From NCBI GenBank assembly GCA_947034885.2, contig OX344756.2, positions 21,001,489-21,065,488 on the forward strand: a stretch of DNA of 64,000 bases, read 5' to 3'. The translations under genes were made by a program, and so were the position numbers. Below are positions 1 to 12,227 of this stretch, one piece after another. The stretch is from Thuidium tamariscinum (taxonomy: Eukaryota > Streptophyta > Bryopsida > Hypnales > Thuidiaceae). A model generated the notes under the pieces. That model worked only from the letters and a program-made list of their open reading frames with translations. It was not told where the DNA came from and searched no databases. Each line of letters opens with the position of its first letter. Within the stretch, counting starts at the first letter, position 1.

Positions 1-107
1 TCAAGGGGGGAAGCGATGCAAATATGATCAAGACATTTCGGAGTAGGGGTGTGAGGCTGCATTTCAGCGGAACACAATGCCACCAGTGGGATGGGTCACG
101 CTAGGGA
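1..107. other. Left edge, upstream of transposase frame
   Basis: I see no separate gene in this short stretch. It is probably part of the piggyBac-type unit that continues beyond the left edge of the window, so the left terminus of that element cannot be seen. Confidence 0.4.
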
Positions 108-2574
108 TTGAAGTGGACTTGCTTCGAACACCACGTTTGGCCAGAAGCATGTCTCGAACTTTGCTATTTCGGATGGTTGATGAACGGCATGGAGTGCCGC
201 GAATGCTTCCCGGGGAGGCAGATGGAGTATTATTCCAGTGCCGATTTTGATACGGAGTGTCATCCAAATGACTTCATAGATTGCAAGGAGACTCCCGGGT
301 CTAGCTGTGACAGTTCTGAGCGGCTTCGTCTGATTTGTGAAGGCAAGCATGAGGTCTTGGATGGTGATTCGCTAGATGGTGGCAACATTACGGTGACCAG
401 ACAAAAACGAGACAGCCTGGATTGGTATAGTAGCTGTCAAGAAGGGGTGCAATGTTCGCACATTAGAAGCATTGGAGGAGCCCTTTCGGCAGCAGCTCCA
501 GTAATTACAGACACAATTGTAACTCACGTGTGGGTAGCACGCCCCCACCTTGGATTGAGTCCTGGCATGGATGGAGAAAATTTTTGGTTTGGTGAAGTCA
601 CGAGGCGGTTTGACCATGCCATTACGGGAGTAACTATGTATAAGGTCGACTTTGGAGATGTGTTGGGAACCCATGCCATTGCTGTAGATCACTGCTCCCC
701 CGCTACAAAAGAGGACATCATCAAAGCATCTGTGAGGACTGCTGACATGGGAAAAGGGAGAATAGTGGTGCCCGCTGAAGCTCCGACGTTGACATTAGAC
801 TTCCCCAACTACATGGGCAAGGCAGGAGATGTCAACGAAAGTGATGAAAGTGATGCGGACTAGGAAGCTGACTTCATCGATTGGCAAGGCAATTCAGACT
901 TAGGTAATTCCGATTGGGTTATTTATGATTCCGGTAGTGATCCCGAAATAGTTGAAGACGCTACCCTTTCAGATCCTGATATTGATTTTGACTCTTTAGA
1001 TTTTGAACACCGGTACGCCCCCCAGCATTGAGAGGACCTCAATACTACCCTTCTGCCACATAGGTTCCCATTTACAGGACCTATTCCTGGTCCTGTTCGA
1101 CGCCTCAGTCGTCGTCCAGTATCTGTGCATGAATTTTTCAATCTATATTGGCTTGTAGAGACTTTGAGTAAGATTTGTGAGGAAACGAACAAGTATGCTC
1201 GTCAACCTAGTTTTCGTGATTCTAGAAAGTCAAATGGTGGATTGAATTGGTCCGATATGTTACCCGACGAGCTCCGTTGCTGGTTGGGAATATGCATTAG
1301 GATGGGGCTAAAAAAGCTTCCCAATAACCGTCTTTATTGGGATCGTCACAATTTCTTTGGGTGTCCCTTGATCAAAGCAACCATGCGCCGGGCTCGCTTT
1401 GAACAGATTTGTTGAACCATTCACCTGGTTGATAATTCAGATGTAGTTACAGATAAGGAAAATCCAGCCTATGACAAAATCGCTAAGGTGCGTTGGTTGC
1501 TTGAGAGCTTCGTGGCTGCTTGAGAGCTTCGTGGCTGCTTGCAAACGGGAGTATAATTGTGAGAGGTATGTGTGTGTAGATGAAATTATGATACCCTACC
1601 GTAGTAGACGATGTAATATCAAACAATATATGCGGAATAAACCTGTAAAATATGGAATAAAGGTTTGGTGCTGTGCGAACAGTAAATCTCGTTACGTATA
1701 TGACTTGCAAGTCTATACAGGGCGTAAGGGTAAGAAGTCTGAGAAGGATCTAGGTCGAAAAGTTGTGAAGGCACTCGTAACTGACTTGAAAGGTCTTGGT
1801 CATGTTGTCATAACGGATCGTTTTTTTACTTCTCCTCAACTGTTTGATGATCTTTTGAAAGAAGGGTTTCTAGCTACGGGTACAATGATGCCAAATAGGG
1901 TTGGCATGCCTCCGAATTTGGCCATGTACGCCCACGTTCATGCTGATCGTGGAGGGCTGATAGTGCAAATGCATCGCAGCAGGTGCATGTCAGCGATAGT
2001 GTGGTTCGATGGACTTCCAGTTCATTTATTGAGTACATCACAGGATCCAATTAGAGAAGGAGCTTTGTGTTACAGATGGAGTAGAGGGGAAGGACGGAAA
2101 CAATACCACACCTCTCCAATCGTCATAGAATATCAAGAAATGATGCGAGGAGTCGATGTGGTAGACCAATGTAGGATGGAATATACCGCACAACTTCGTT
2201 CCTACAAGTGGTGGCATCGACTCTTGCTATTCATTGTAGACAATAGCTTGGGCAATGCTTACATTCTGTATAGAGTACATGGAAGTGGCTGTGGGCAGAA
2301 GCGACTTATGTCTCGTGTAGCCTTTCACTATGAAGTAGCGAACTGGTTATATGAGAGTCAGATGCGCCCAGGGCGGACAAGTACTTCTTTCAACCGCACT
2401 GATCATGGGTTGCACTATTCAGCAAGGCATAGTAAACTCCGTTGCAAGTGTGTTATATGTGGACGGAAGCAAATCCGTTATTGCCCTGGATGTGGCGGAG
2501 TGTACATGTGCGAAGGAAAGTGTTTTATAAAAGTGCACAGCATTCCAAAGTATGCAGTGAAAGTATTAAAATGA
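108..2574 (+). pseudogene. piggyBac-type transposase gene, broken
   Basis: A single reading frame for a piggyBac-family (DDE_Tnp_1_7, PGBD4-like) cut-and-paste transposase. The last 367 codons (from 1471) carry the DDD catalytic core: D37 in VCVDEIMIPY, D116 in VVITDRFFTSP and D229 in MMRGVDVVDQ. A cysteine-rich zinc-binding tail follows (CKCVICGRKQIRYCPGC), as is usual for the family. The segment at 1125-1415 matches the upstream family domain (PDELRCWLGICIRMGLKKLP). The first part (108-863) has a chromo/Tudor-looking stretch but I do not recognise it firmly. The frame is interrupted by TAG at 861-863, TGA at 1029-1031 and 1413-1415, and by a 19-bp tandem duplication at 1501-1538 that shifts frame. 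The first codon at 108 is arbitrary; the true start may lie off the window. Catalytic residues are kept, so decay looks fairly recent. Confidence 0.9.
1501..1538 (+). repeat. 19-bp tandem duplication inside transposase
   Basis: The 19-mer TTGAGAGCTTCGTGGCTGC occurs twice in a row (1501-1519 and 1520-1538). Nineteen is not a multiple of three, so the second copy shifts the piggyBac frame by one. Translating through one copy gives KVRWLLESFVAACKREYNCE, which reads as continuous family sequence. Confidence 0.95.
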
Positions 2575-3857
2575 AGTTATGTGGCAAGATTTGTTGAGGC
2601 GCATCATGGCAGCATTCCGGGCATGACTTCATCAGTTGAGGCTGCTTCAGATTCTGCGAGCCACTTGGAGGGCCATTTCACCGACGAGACTATTCGATAC
2701 TTGGCATGGCTTGGGTCTCTGTAGTGCTTGTCGTTTCTCTTGTCGTTTTGGTAGTTTTGGATTCTCTTGTAGTGTTGGATTGTGATTTCAGTTTCAGCTA
2801 TTAGATTACTGTAGCAATTTCGGCATTAGGATTCAGTGTTGGCTTGTCATTCCGATGAGCCTAGATGTTGTAGAGCTTTACAGGATTGAGACATTGCGAC
2901 ATTGTCGCACATTTTGACTGTATGGGTGCTCCAACATAGTTTTGGAAGTATTGAAGAATGGGATGGCCTTCTATCACAATTTGGTTTGTCGGTTGCTTTG
3001 AAGTTTGAACGAGTACTCATTGAACTTTGTGCATGTTTTTATCGGAGAATTGTGTCAAAATGATGCCGTAATAGGTTGGGTAGAGCTCTGTGGGGGAAAG
3101 GAAAACGTCCCTGGCTTCTCAAGGCACTCGCGTAGCTTTCTGCAGATAGCGCGGGAAGCGGTTTGTCCTTCCATGTTGCTAGCAGTTTCGTTCGTCGCCA
3201 CGGTTGCAATTCTGGTTTTCCCGGCTTTCTCAACAACTGATAAGGCAGATTCCCGCCATCCTCACCCTTCCATTCACCGGGTGAGTCCCTGAGGTGCTTT
3301 CGAACCTTATGTTCTCGAAAATGCACCGTTGGATTTTCGTAATTTTTTTTGTGCAATAATGTATGTATATCATGTTTGATTCTACCGGTCGGATCTACAG
3401 GTATTGCATCCTATGTTTTTCAAGGAATTGTTGTATGAAGTACCCATGATTTGCTGGCTTTTTGCACATTGCACTTTGGAGTCCTTGCCGTGAATGTTTG
3501 TTGATTCTTCTTCAGATTTTTTTTCACAAGATGGGAAGCCATATTCCGAAGTCTAGAATTACGTTGATTCCAGGTCGATTTGTGAATGCAATCGACGTAC
3601 AGCACCCATCGAAGAACAAATGGGTATCGAAGAAAGCTGGTACGGCACCTATATATCCTTCAGTATTCGTCTAATCTACTGTACCTTTTTGTTGTTTATG
3701 ACATTGGTAAAATTTCTGAACCTTCCTTTATGAAGTCACGTTCAATGGGAACGGTTAGATTTTCATTTGAATTCGATTCAATTTTTCTATAATTTCATAT
3801 TTAGGCAACTCTCGGTTGTTGATCTAAGACGGTGGAAATTGCAGGGTCGTTCTGGGG
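2575..3857. other. Region downstream of the piggyBac gene
   Basis: About 1.3 kb with base composition like the transposase gene in its first half. Several short open frames exist (for example 3005-3292) but none has a recognisable domain or good coding character. It probably contains the 3' flank of the piggyBac element. I could not find a convincing terminal repeat because the left end is outside the window. Confidence 0.4.
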
Positions 3858-3861
3858 TTAA

Positions 3862-4237
3862 GGTAGCCGACCTATTTCCGATCACCTAAGCAATTACACA
3901 TAGTTGGAGTGCAGTTCTTTTTATTGCAAAATTTTTCCTATGTATAGAAATAGAGTTTGAAAGTATAGTATATTTTTTTAGAATTTTATTACACAAAATG
4001 TAATTACTATGAATTTTTTAGTAGAAGATTCTTCTTGACCTATAATGGTAATATAGACCTTACAATTTCTGACCACAGGCTAATTGCAAAATCCACCAAG
4101 GGCTGATTGCATTAATGAGAGCCTTACAACCAATCCTAATGTGCCACAATTGCTTTGGGAGATGCACCACAATTTCATAGAAAGGAAGCAACCTATAGAT
4201 TGGAAATAGGTAGGTGATCGGAAATGGATTGGCTACC
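3862..4237. mobile_element. 376-bp MITE flanked by TTAA
   Basis: The outer 27 bases are inverted repeats (24 of 27 match): the left end begins GGTAGCCGACC and the right end, reversed, begins GGTAGCCAATC; both then continue ATTTCCGATCACCTA after one variable base. TTAA lies directly outside each end (3858-3861 and 4238-4241), fitting a TTAA target duplication as made by piggyBac-type transposases. No coding capacity. A 3-bp TWA target (PIF/Harbinger) would also fit because TTAA contains it. Confidence 0.75.
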
Positions 4238-4241
4238 TTAA

Positions 4242-4813
4242 CTAGTTAAAATCCTACATTTTCTTAGACCAATCGGTTGCTTGGAGAATACTCTTGACTA
4301 GGCCTTAAGAAAATAAAAAATATTCTTTTTTTTTCCTCTAAAATGATCGGATTTTTTCCTGAAGGTTTGAACTTCATTCGGAAATTTTGGATTTCAACTG
4401 GCTAACTTGTAACTAAATGCAGGTATTCCCTGTTCATTGGCCCCAAGACTAGGGTTGAAACGCAGACTGAAGTAAGTAGGTCTGGATCAAATAACTTAAC
4501 CCTGAAACGCCGGACTTGTAACCACTAGTTTCAGGCAATGTGTTTTTATATATTTTAAGGGAATCTAGATTTGGGCTCCAGGTGAGAAGTAAGTGGTTGA
4601 GGTTAGGCGACACTCAAATTTACTTTCAGTGTCAAATTTGGCTCCAAGTTAGGAATTAGTGTAAGTTGTATGGCTTCAAAACAAAAACCCTAAAAACATC
4701 TTCACCTACTACAACTCTTAGATTGGTGCAAATTAGGGTAATCAGGTTTTGAACAGTGGTACAAAATGAGATGCACATGAAATATGAAAACTATGACTCA
4801 CAAGTTCAAGCAC
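4242..4813. other. Gene-free AT-rich spacer
   Basis: No open frame of note, no RNA gene and no terminal repeats were seen here. Confidence 0.5.
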
Positions 4814-4817
4814 ATGA

Positions 4818-5538
4818 GGGTGATTGCAAGAAACACTTGTCCTATTTTGTATCACACTACGTGTGCTGATCTATTTTTTGGCCATAACTTTTGTGTTTTG
4901 GCTCTGATTGACTCAAGATTTGTAGGGAAGGTACTCATAACTATCATAAACCTTCCCTAATTTTTCCATAATTTAAAAAAATATTTTACTATCCAAAAAT
5001 AGACCCCAATTGGATGTCACACTTGACAGTTTAGGGTTTTTTAGTACTATGGAGTACCTTTTTTTAATGATTTTAAGATGAAATTTGGATGAGATGGTCT
5101 TCTAATAGACTTCTATCTCTCCAGGGAAGGATTTTTAAAAATAGTTAATTTTATGTGGTGCGGAGGTCTACAAAGTGAGCTCCCTTCTACTTGTATTTTG
5201 AAACATATAAAATATTATTTTGGTGGGTTTTTTTGTGAATGACCATCTCCATAAAGTTGTTGCAAATGGTCACTTTTTATTTTTTGAAAATATCTATTTT
5301 TAATATTTTTCCCTAATTAAAACATGAAGATATGTATTTTCTGGAAGTTTGGCACTTTTCAAGTTCTCCTACTTAGAGAATTTTCTATCCATTTCCTTCG
5401 GTGAAAGCCTTCATCTTAGAGGTATATACACTATTCATATTTTTCAAACTTTTAAAAAATTAATTTTCTAATTTTAAAGCACTCCCGAAAAAATCAGCCA
5501 AACGCAACAAAATTGGCAGGTGTTTCTTGCAATCACCC
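4818..5538 (+). mobile_element. Foldback-family MITE, copy 1
   Basis: A 721-bp non-autonomous element. The left end is GGGTGATTGCAAGAAACAC and the right end is its inverse complement (gtgtttcttgcaatcaccc, with one extra variable base further in). ATGA flanks it on both sides (4814-4817 and 5539-5542) as a 4-bp target-site duplication. The inner part has long imperfect self-complementarity at its edges and no gene. An inverted relative lies at 31,675-32,279. Confidence 0.9.
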
Positions 5539-5542
5539 ATGA

Positions 5543-6639
5543 ACTACACCTCATTCATGTATTTGGGCTTCAAAGTCTAATATTTTCCTAATTCATCTGT
5601 ATGAAGTTTTAAATGGTTTCTACAACAAAAATGCAACCTCAAAGATTGCAATTGGTAGGAGAAGATGAGTAAATTGAGAGCAAGAAAATTGTAGCTTCAA
5701 AGGACATGACAAAACTTGGTGCCATAAGATGACGTGTCCTTGTATATGTGGCTATAGTCTATACCTATATTTGCAACTTTGGTATATTTTAGGTGACTGC
5801 AAATGAAAAGTTGTTGAATCAACATCTAAATAGGTGGCGATAGGGTGAAAAATCCTAGTAATCATTGTCAAGGAAGTGGCTACGAGGGCATGATTGAAGA
5901 TTTACATTTGGCTTTTAAAATTTTATTCCTCCAAATTTTTCTAAAAGCTTGGTGCAGAAGATAATTTTTTGGTGCTTTTAGTCTTTTTATTGCCTAAAAA
6001 AACCCCTAGTTTCAAGCCTCAATGCCCTTCATTTAGGTTGTTGTCATTTTTGTAGATATGTATGAAAAAAAAAATTTATTGGCTCTATTCTTTTTTGACA
6101 AAGTCCATGGCATCAACAATGGTGGATTTTGGATCTCTATTTCCAAATCTTGTCTATAACCCTATTCACACTACAATACAATAACATAAACATTTGTTTG
6201 TTGGGGGAGGTTGCCTAGAACCTACACAGACCCTTAGTTGGCCAAGGAGGGTCACCTAGGCAAATTTTGTTGAGTTCACTATTTATTTTATTTTAATAAT
6301 TTTGGTTAATTTCCCTTCTATTTAGTATTTTAATATTTTCTAGCAATAAAACTAATATTATTGTCCACCTAAGACAAAGCCTCATGGTTACAGCATTTTT
6401 GTTTTTCAAAGATGAAGCTACATGTCTTCTATACTTCACAAAAGAATTAGATTTTCCAGGGGAAAGTTATTTTTTTCTAAGAATTTTTGAAGGAAAAATG
6501 AAGAAAAAATCACATCATCTATAAAATTGTTCCAAAAAATCTGAAAATTTCACCATGTGTGTACATCATAGTGTCAAATATCATAATGTAAATTTAGTTT
6601 TTATGTCCTTTTGTAATTAGAATACAATGGGACATTGAA
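5543..6639. other. Gene-free AT-rich spacer
   Basis: No supported gene. Poly-A/T runs and short frames only. Confidence 0.5.
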
Positions 6640-6920
6640 AATACATCAAGAGTTCAAACAACAATAAAAATTTTCCATTTTATAAAATTTTCAAGAATTC
6701 CAATTGGACTAGAAATTAGAGTACATGGCCTTCATTTTGTTAGTTAAGCTCAAACTCAAAAACTATCATTTTCTAGGAGAAATTTCAGATTTAGAGCAAG
6801 GAACAAAATATACTGAAATAGCAAACTTTGCCATCCGGTATTTTTTTTACTTACTTCTCATTCACATGAAAATAAACACCAGCAAGACAACAAACTCAAT
6901 TAGGTATCTTCCATGAAAGA
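6640..6920 (+). repeat. Dispersed repeat, copy A
   Basis: This stretch is clearly homologous, in the same orientation, to 40,408-40,690: shared blocks include CCTTCATTTTGTTAGTTA and CTTCTCATTCACATGAA. It carries a 63-codon frame that is not conserved in the other copy, so it is not coding. The two copies sit outside the two ends of the putative giant element. Confidence 0.8.
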
Positions 6921-7229
6921 TCAACAAGCAAAAAATGGATGAATAAATACTTTCACTCTCTCTCCCAAAACTCTTCTGGTCATCCGAATGCCAGCTGAAT
7001 GCCACAGAATTGGGCTGGTGGAGTTATGGGATTACCGAAGTAGTAAGAAACTAATCAAGTCATCCACATCGACATTGTTCAAGTCCAAAGGAGGGTTTTG
7101 ACAATGTTCCTGTGCCACTGTGAGCAATTAGCTAAGGGCAAAATACCCATTCCTGCACTTGTTTCTTGTAGTGGACTGTAGATTCACCCAAATGCATTAG
7201 TAGACTTCCTTTAATGTGTTCACCACACA

Positions 7230-7262
7230 TAACACGGAATTCGTTATTTTTGCACTTGGCCA
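7230..7262 (+). repeat. Left terminal inverted repeat of giant element
   Basis: Contains TTATTTTTGCACTTGGCCA near its inner side. It matches the reverse complement of 36,158-36,190 at 31 of 33 positions; the two mismatches lie at 7236-7237. Confidence 0.85.
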
Positions 7263-7740
7263 AGTGCAATTGTACGACACTAACAAACATTGGTTTTTAA
7301 GACCTTTGTAAATGTGGTATACCATTTTCATAAGAATTTCTTAGGCAATTCCTTTTGCAAGATTGCTACACAAACAGTTCTTTCTAAAAACAAATAATAG
7401 TATATTGGCTTAAAATAGAACAATTGTACATGTCCACGACATACTAATTGCATCTTCTTTATTATAAAACCATCCAAAAGGTACACTTTTTCCATACAAA
7501 AGACACTTGGCATGTCTTATGTTGATAATCCTCAAACCTTGTCGTCTTCTATACTTCAAAAGTAATCGTATTTAAGAACATTGCACAATATAAAATTACT
7601 ATTATTCCAGCATAACACTCAAATACACAATTTGCTAAAACAAACTCATTCACTCAAACTAAACTTTCATAAATAAAACTAAATACATTACTATATACTA
7701 CCATAACTTTCGTTACAGAACTACCAGTTGTCTCCCTACT
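7263..7740. other. Subterminal non-coding region
   Basis: About 480 bp of AT-rich DNA between the left terminal repeat and the end of the leftward gene block. No gene is seen. It likely holds the 3' untranslated part of that block. Confidence 0.4.
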
Positions 7741-8559
7741 TTAATCCATTGCCTCTGGTGTTTCTGCTATAATCCCTGATGATTGAGTGCCAACCTCTTC
7801 CCTCTCTTCATTATCTGCCAATTCTGTGTTCGATGTTGCTGGAATTTGAAGGGGGGATACAAGTTCCACATCATCTCTACCTCCTTCGGCTTCGACCTCT
7901 GGTGAAGGTATCGCATCCATGAGCGTTGTGTCGTCTAAAACTGAAGTCACTTGTTGAAATGTATATGCCCCTTCTATACCACTGCGACGATATCGAATGC
8001 CTTCTCGATCATGAAATAGTCCATTTGCTCCTTCTGTCATTCCTTAGTCTTGAGAAGCCCATGCAAAAGATGCCTCTGGAAATTGAAATCCACTAGCCAA
8101 TGTGGGATACAAAGGATCATCTTCGACACTAGTTCCCGTATCACTTGGAAGAATACTTCCGCCCCCCAATTCTTGAACCTTCTCGGCCATTTCAATATTT
8201 GTTGCCTCCGATGCAGGTACTGAACTGTCTTCCACTACTGTGTCGTCCCCTGTTTCTATTTGCGCTTCCTCAGTTGAAGGAATGACTTCTGCTACTACAC
8301 CTTGTTCTACTGATATGTCTTCCATTCGCCCATCATTTTCTTGATTTCCTTCATCTTCTATTATAGGAGGCGCTTCAAGTACATCATTCACGTCCATGTC
8401 CATCATGACATCCGTCTCTGTAACCATCTCCTTCTCCACTGTTCCATGATCTGAAGAGCCATCTACCCTTTCTGCTTCATTTGTTCCTGATACTATGTTC
8501 CCAGTACTCGTATGTGCTTCAGCACTCGAAGCCTTCAAATTCCCTTTACGTTCCTTCAC
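7741..8559 (-). pseudogene. Acidic tail block of leftward element gene
   Basis: Two adjacent open stretches in the same frame as the upstream block (8611-9369). They encode a very acidic, low-complexity region rich in E, D, S and T. No catalytic domain is visible. I read it as the disordered C-terminal tail of the element-encoded protein, broken by stops. Acidic tails of this kind often mediate contacts with basic proteins or chromatin, but nothing in the sequence proves a function here. Confidence 0.5.
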
Positions 8560-8610
8560 ATGTTCTTTTCTCTCTCTTCCTTGGAATGCTTCACTAGATA
8601 CAGGACTTTC

Positions 8611-9855
8611 TTATTCTGATGAATGATCATCTTCTCTTGATGACTCATCATCTTCATCTGATGAACTTTCCTCGGACTCTGATTCATCATCTTCTACCTC
8701 ATCGTCCTCTTCTCCTTCCACATAGTCTCGGTCATCATCAGTACTGTCTTCTTGATTTTCCAACCCTTCTCTCTCTGGAGTATCTTCGGAATGCAAATCT
8801 TCACCTTCTTCTTCGTCCTCTCCTTCAGTGCTGAATATATCTCCCTCTTCCATTTCTGCGCTTCTTTGTCCTTCTGTAGATACTGAGTCGTTTGCACTAA
8901 GTGTCACATTGCTCTGCAATACTTCTTTTAGTGCATTATACAAGGAACGGGTTCGATCTAGTACTCCGTCCAATACGATCACATGTGAACCTTCGAAAGG
9001 GACTTCCATCACTTTGGGCAATGAAGTGGTAATGCCAACTACTACAAGGCCCCATTTCCTTGGTAAATATGATGCGACCAATCTTCGTAACTCTGTAGGG
9101 GTCCTCTGCAAGCGATCTACCTCTGAAGGCATGCGTTCATCACTCCACTTATCAGTGAATACCACTGGTACTTGTTCACGACTAGTTCTGAGGTTTTCTT
9201 TCCCACTTGATGAAGCTGGATGCATCATAACAATTCCGACACCTCCAAGTGCTTGCACAGTACGCTCCATCTGACCATCATGTCGAAAATCATGAATGTA
9301 AGTTGAAACTGTTTGTCTTTGAAACACCCACATGCTTGGGAGCCAAGTATAAGCCTCCGGTAGTGCCATCTTCTATCTCATCCCGTCATCAAAAAATATT
9401 CCAGGTGGAAATAAAAAAATTGCAGTCCACCTATATGTTCCTGACATCCACTAGTATAATTTCTCCATCACTGTATTGTATTCTGTGTCTGTCCAAGCCT
9501 CATCCTCTCCTCTTCCTCCACATTGCCTACAGTCAAATATCCACAAGCAAGGCAACCCCAATTCCACGACTCCTTCTGTAAAAAAAAATCCTCTATATCG
9601 AATGGGAATGTTTGCAGTTCTATTTGCACGTGTGGTACACGGTATAGGCACCTGCCAATCCCACTGTGCCTCATTTAATTTTGTGACGTCTCCAGTCACA
9701 CCTTGGTATCCTGACTCTCCGCGTTGAATACTGGCATAATGATCAACAATCATTGGAGATATTAGACTTCCAAATCTCCCTAAAGCCTCAACTGTCTTCA
9801 CCATTGGAGATGACCAAGCGTTCTTCATTTTCTTGTCAACAACTTCAGCAAGCAA
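8611..9855 (-). pseudogene. Possible methyltransferase-like region of leftward element gene
   Basis: Open stretches at 9451-9855 and 8611-9369 lie in one frame and follow the ParB-like block. Well-formed globular features: TRANRTANIPIRYRGFFFTEG, LPCLWIFDCRQCG followed by EDEAWTDTEYNTVMEKL, then SREQVPVVFTDKWSDERMP, RTPTELRRLVASYLPRKWG and EVPFEGSHVIVLDG. The order ParB-like domain, then a D-C-R-Q/DPPY-like position, then a late G-S-H motif is reminiscent of phage and bacterial ParB-DNA methyltransferase fusions, but a true DPPY and FxGxG motif is not visible. It ends in an acidic S/E/D-rich tract (from about residue 185 of the last stretch). Broken by several stops. The methyltransferase reading is a guess; unknown element protein is the safe call. 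Confidence 0.5.
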
Positions 9856-9983
9856 TTTCAGTTGTTGTTGGCTCCTTCCTTCGAATCTTTGTAATTGATT
9901 GCTAAAAAGCTCTATAACGTCCTTGGATTCTTCACTCCATTGTCAACCAACAACCACCGTATAGCATTTCGTACAACTTCTTT

Positions 9984-11786
9984 TCATTGAATACGATCAG
10001 TGGCCCAGGCCAAAGTACCTCTCATTAGAGGACCACTGCTAGCATTGTTGAAATAGAACCTTTGCTCAGGTCGTTCACCATTGATTACAGGTTTCGCTGC
10101 CATGTGCTTCGCCAAATGCAAGTACATTGTCTTTGGAACTCTGCTAAGAGGTCTCAACCAAAGACGTTCCATTCTCTTCCTCTCTTCCCTCACATCCACT
10201 TTTGGATCCAACAAATGCTTCTTTGCATATCTTTCCCACTTTTGCTTCTCATTTTTACTATACCATAGAATCCCGTTTTCATAATCTTGATAGACTTGCA
10301 ATACAGCTGCATACGCATCTTCATCTTCTTGCCAAGCATGACGTGTATACTCAACCATCCTCTTATACATCACATCCAAAGACTCGCTCTTCGATATAGC
10401 CCTCGTCCAATGCAATGCACTCGCCGCCATTGTAACAGCTACAGCTCTTCTTGCATCATCAGCACGTACATCCGGATTGGGTCTTTCACAAGCTTCCCAA
10501 ATGGCCCGTAGTTTAATGAGATCCTCTTCCATTGTTGTGTAGAATTTTCTCTCAAATTCTTTTGCATTCACACGCACAGATGCTTCAATGTATACCTTCT
10601 CATCATTGTACACAACAAATCGAGACCTCCTCTTCGCAAATGTGATTTCGTACTCCTCTTCTTCCATTCGTCCCTCCCTACATTCCAACTGCGCTCGCTT
10701 GCATGCTGCCACCACATGTTGACCATCAACTGGTTCCCATATAATATTGTTTTCCAACCAATTCAACCTGGCCTTCTCTACATTTCCTTCCACTGCCCTT
10801 GCGTTATGTAAAAACGTTTCTTCAAAATGCTTCACTAGATCCTCCTTCTTGAATGCTATCTCCCTTCGAACTGCAGCGCCTGCTTCATCCACTCCTTCTA
10901 AAATATATGCAAGCAGTCGTAGGGTAAGTGCTAACACATTCAGTTCTTCTCTCCCATACAGTCGATTGTACATGGCATCTATTCGCCTTCCAGTCAATGC
11001 TCGATGGTTTGTCTCCACATTACATACACCCCGAATGTTCTCTATCTTTGCATTGAAAACAAGATCCATTCCCCATATATACCCTGCCAAGTACTGTTCA
11101 TTTGTTGGAAACTGTACGAGTGGACCTCTTGCTACTGAAGTGCGTGGTACTACGTTATGATCTTCGTCATCGGATGTTTCTTCAACAACAAGAAGATCTT
11201 CTCCATGATCCTCATCCTCCCTTTCCACACTCGCTACTCCACGTATTGCGGTAGATCTTGTCACTGTTGATGCTGTAGGACGTTCTTGTTGGACAGTTCC
11301 ACCACTTTTCCCATGTTGTGACCTAACCCTTGTTGTAGCTGAACTCCTACCTCCCCTACCACGTTCACTAGTGGCTCGAGATGATTCCAGTTCCGTGGAT
11401 ATGGGCCTTCGATTCAAGTTCATAACTGCAGACATCGGCATAGACGAACTACCTCCTCCTTGTACTAATGAAGCACTTTGCGTTGATGTTGGTATCTCAC
11501 GTGCTTCTCCTTCTTCTGATGCACCAATTTTGGGTGACGAATGTCCTCTACTGCCTCCTGCGAGCCCCCTACCTCGACTTCCTCTCACATTTCTTTGCCC
11601 AGTTCCTCTGCGAGATTGTTCAGCACCCTCAATTAGCCCCTCTGTATGACGTCTTCTGCTACGTTCCTGAACAGGTACCCAATGCTTATTGCATGGAGCT
11701 GCTACAACCCTGTATATAGGATCTGTATCTTCTGGAGCTCGTGGAGGAATTCTTTCAGGAGTAGTTGGTGTAGATGTTCTTGGCAT
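9984..11786 (-). pseudogene. ParB-like (VDGQH) element protein block
   Basis: A 600-codon open stretch on the minus strand. Residues 1-215 are basic, low-complexity and R/S/G-rich (possible nucleic-acid binding or nuclear targeting). From about 225 the sequence becomes globular. At 353-357 the motif VDGQH is followed by a helix (VVAACKRAQ), matching the N-terminal ParB/sulfiredoxin-type fold where a DGxHR-like motif precedes a helix. The remainder is helix-rich (KEFERKFYTTMEEDLIKLRAIWEACERPN; given here as two adjoining parts around residue 420) and has no recognised catalytic site. It sits between an N-terminal block (11,805-12,227) and the block at 8611-9855 and is oriented toward the left terminus of the element. 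Which substrate it acts on is unknown; ParB-like folds include CTPases and nucleases. Confidence 0.6.
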
Positions 11787-11804
11787 TTGCTCATATGCCA
11801 GAAG

Positions 11805-12227
11805 TTATTGTAAGTAACGTTGAGCTCGTACAATGTTCTCTGGACTTAGTCCTTGAAACCTCTCCACTGCTTCACTGCGTGTGGTCTGAAGTGCCTTAGG
11901 CATGGAGGTCCAATTCTCTTCAAAACTACGTAGAACTCTCATTGGTTTGGGGATATCCAAACAACAACGTGGAATTGGTGCCATCATGAACTGTTTTTGC
12001 AGCTTGAACTTGCCCACCTTCCCTTCATCCATTGTGATATTCACAAATACGATATCTTGACCTGAAGTTGTCACGGACTGCACTTTCCCACGTTCACGGC
12101 CAAATGCTCCCCAATGCTGACCATCTTCAAGTACCTGATCTGTGATCCAAAGAACTGGACTCTCAACACTTGTTGCAGCAATCTACCATCCATGGTCTAT
12201 CCAATTGCTGAATGTTTGTGTAGCCAT
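11805..12227 (-). pseudogene. N-terminal block of leftward element gene
   Basis: Starts with ATG at 12,227 (MATQTFSNWIDHGW), a few bases after a splice-acceptor-like ttacag, and runs in the same frame as the 600-codon ParB-like block downstream. It encodes ITDQVLEDGQHWGAFGRERG and then FVNITMDEGKVGKFKLQKQF. Beta-rich, no recognised domain. It contains at least one break. An upstream non-coding exon is possible. Confidence 0.5.

Noticed and set aside
8828-9274. 148-codon plus-strand frame
   Set aside because: It is the antisense of the minus-strand element gene and has no own signals.
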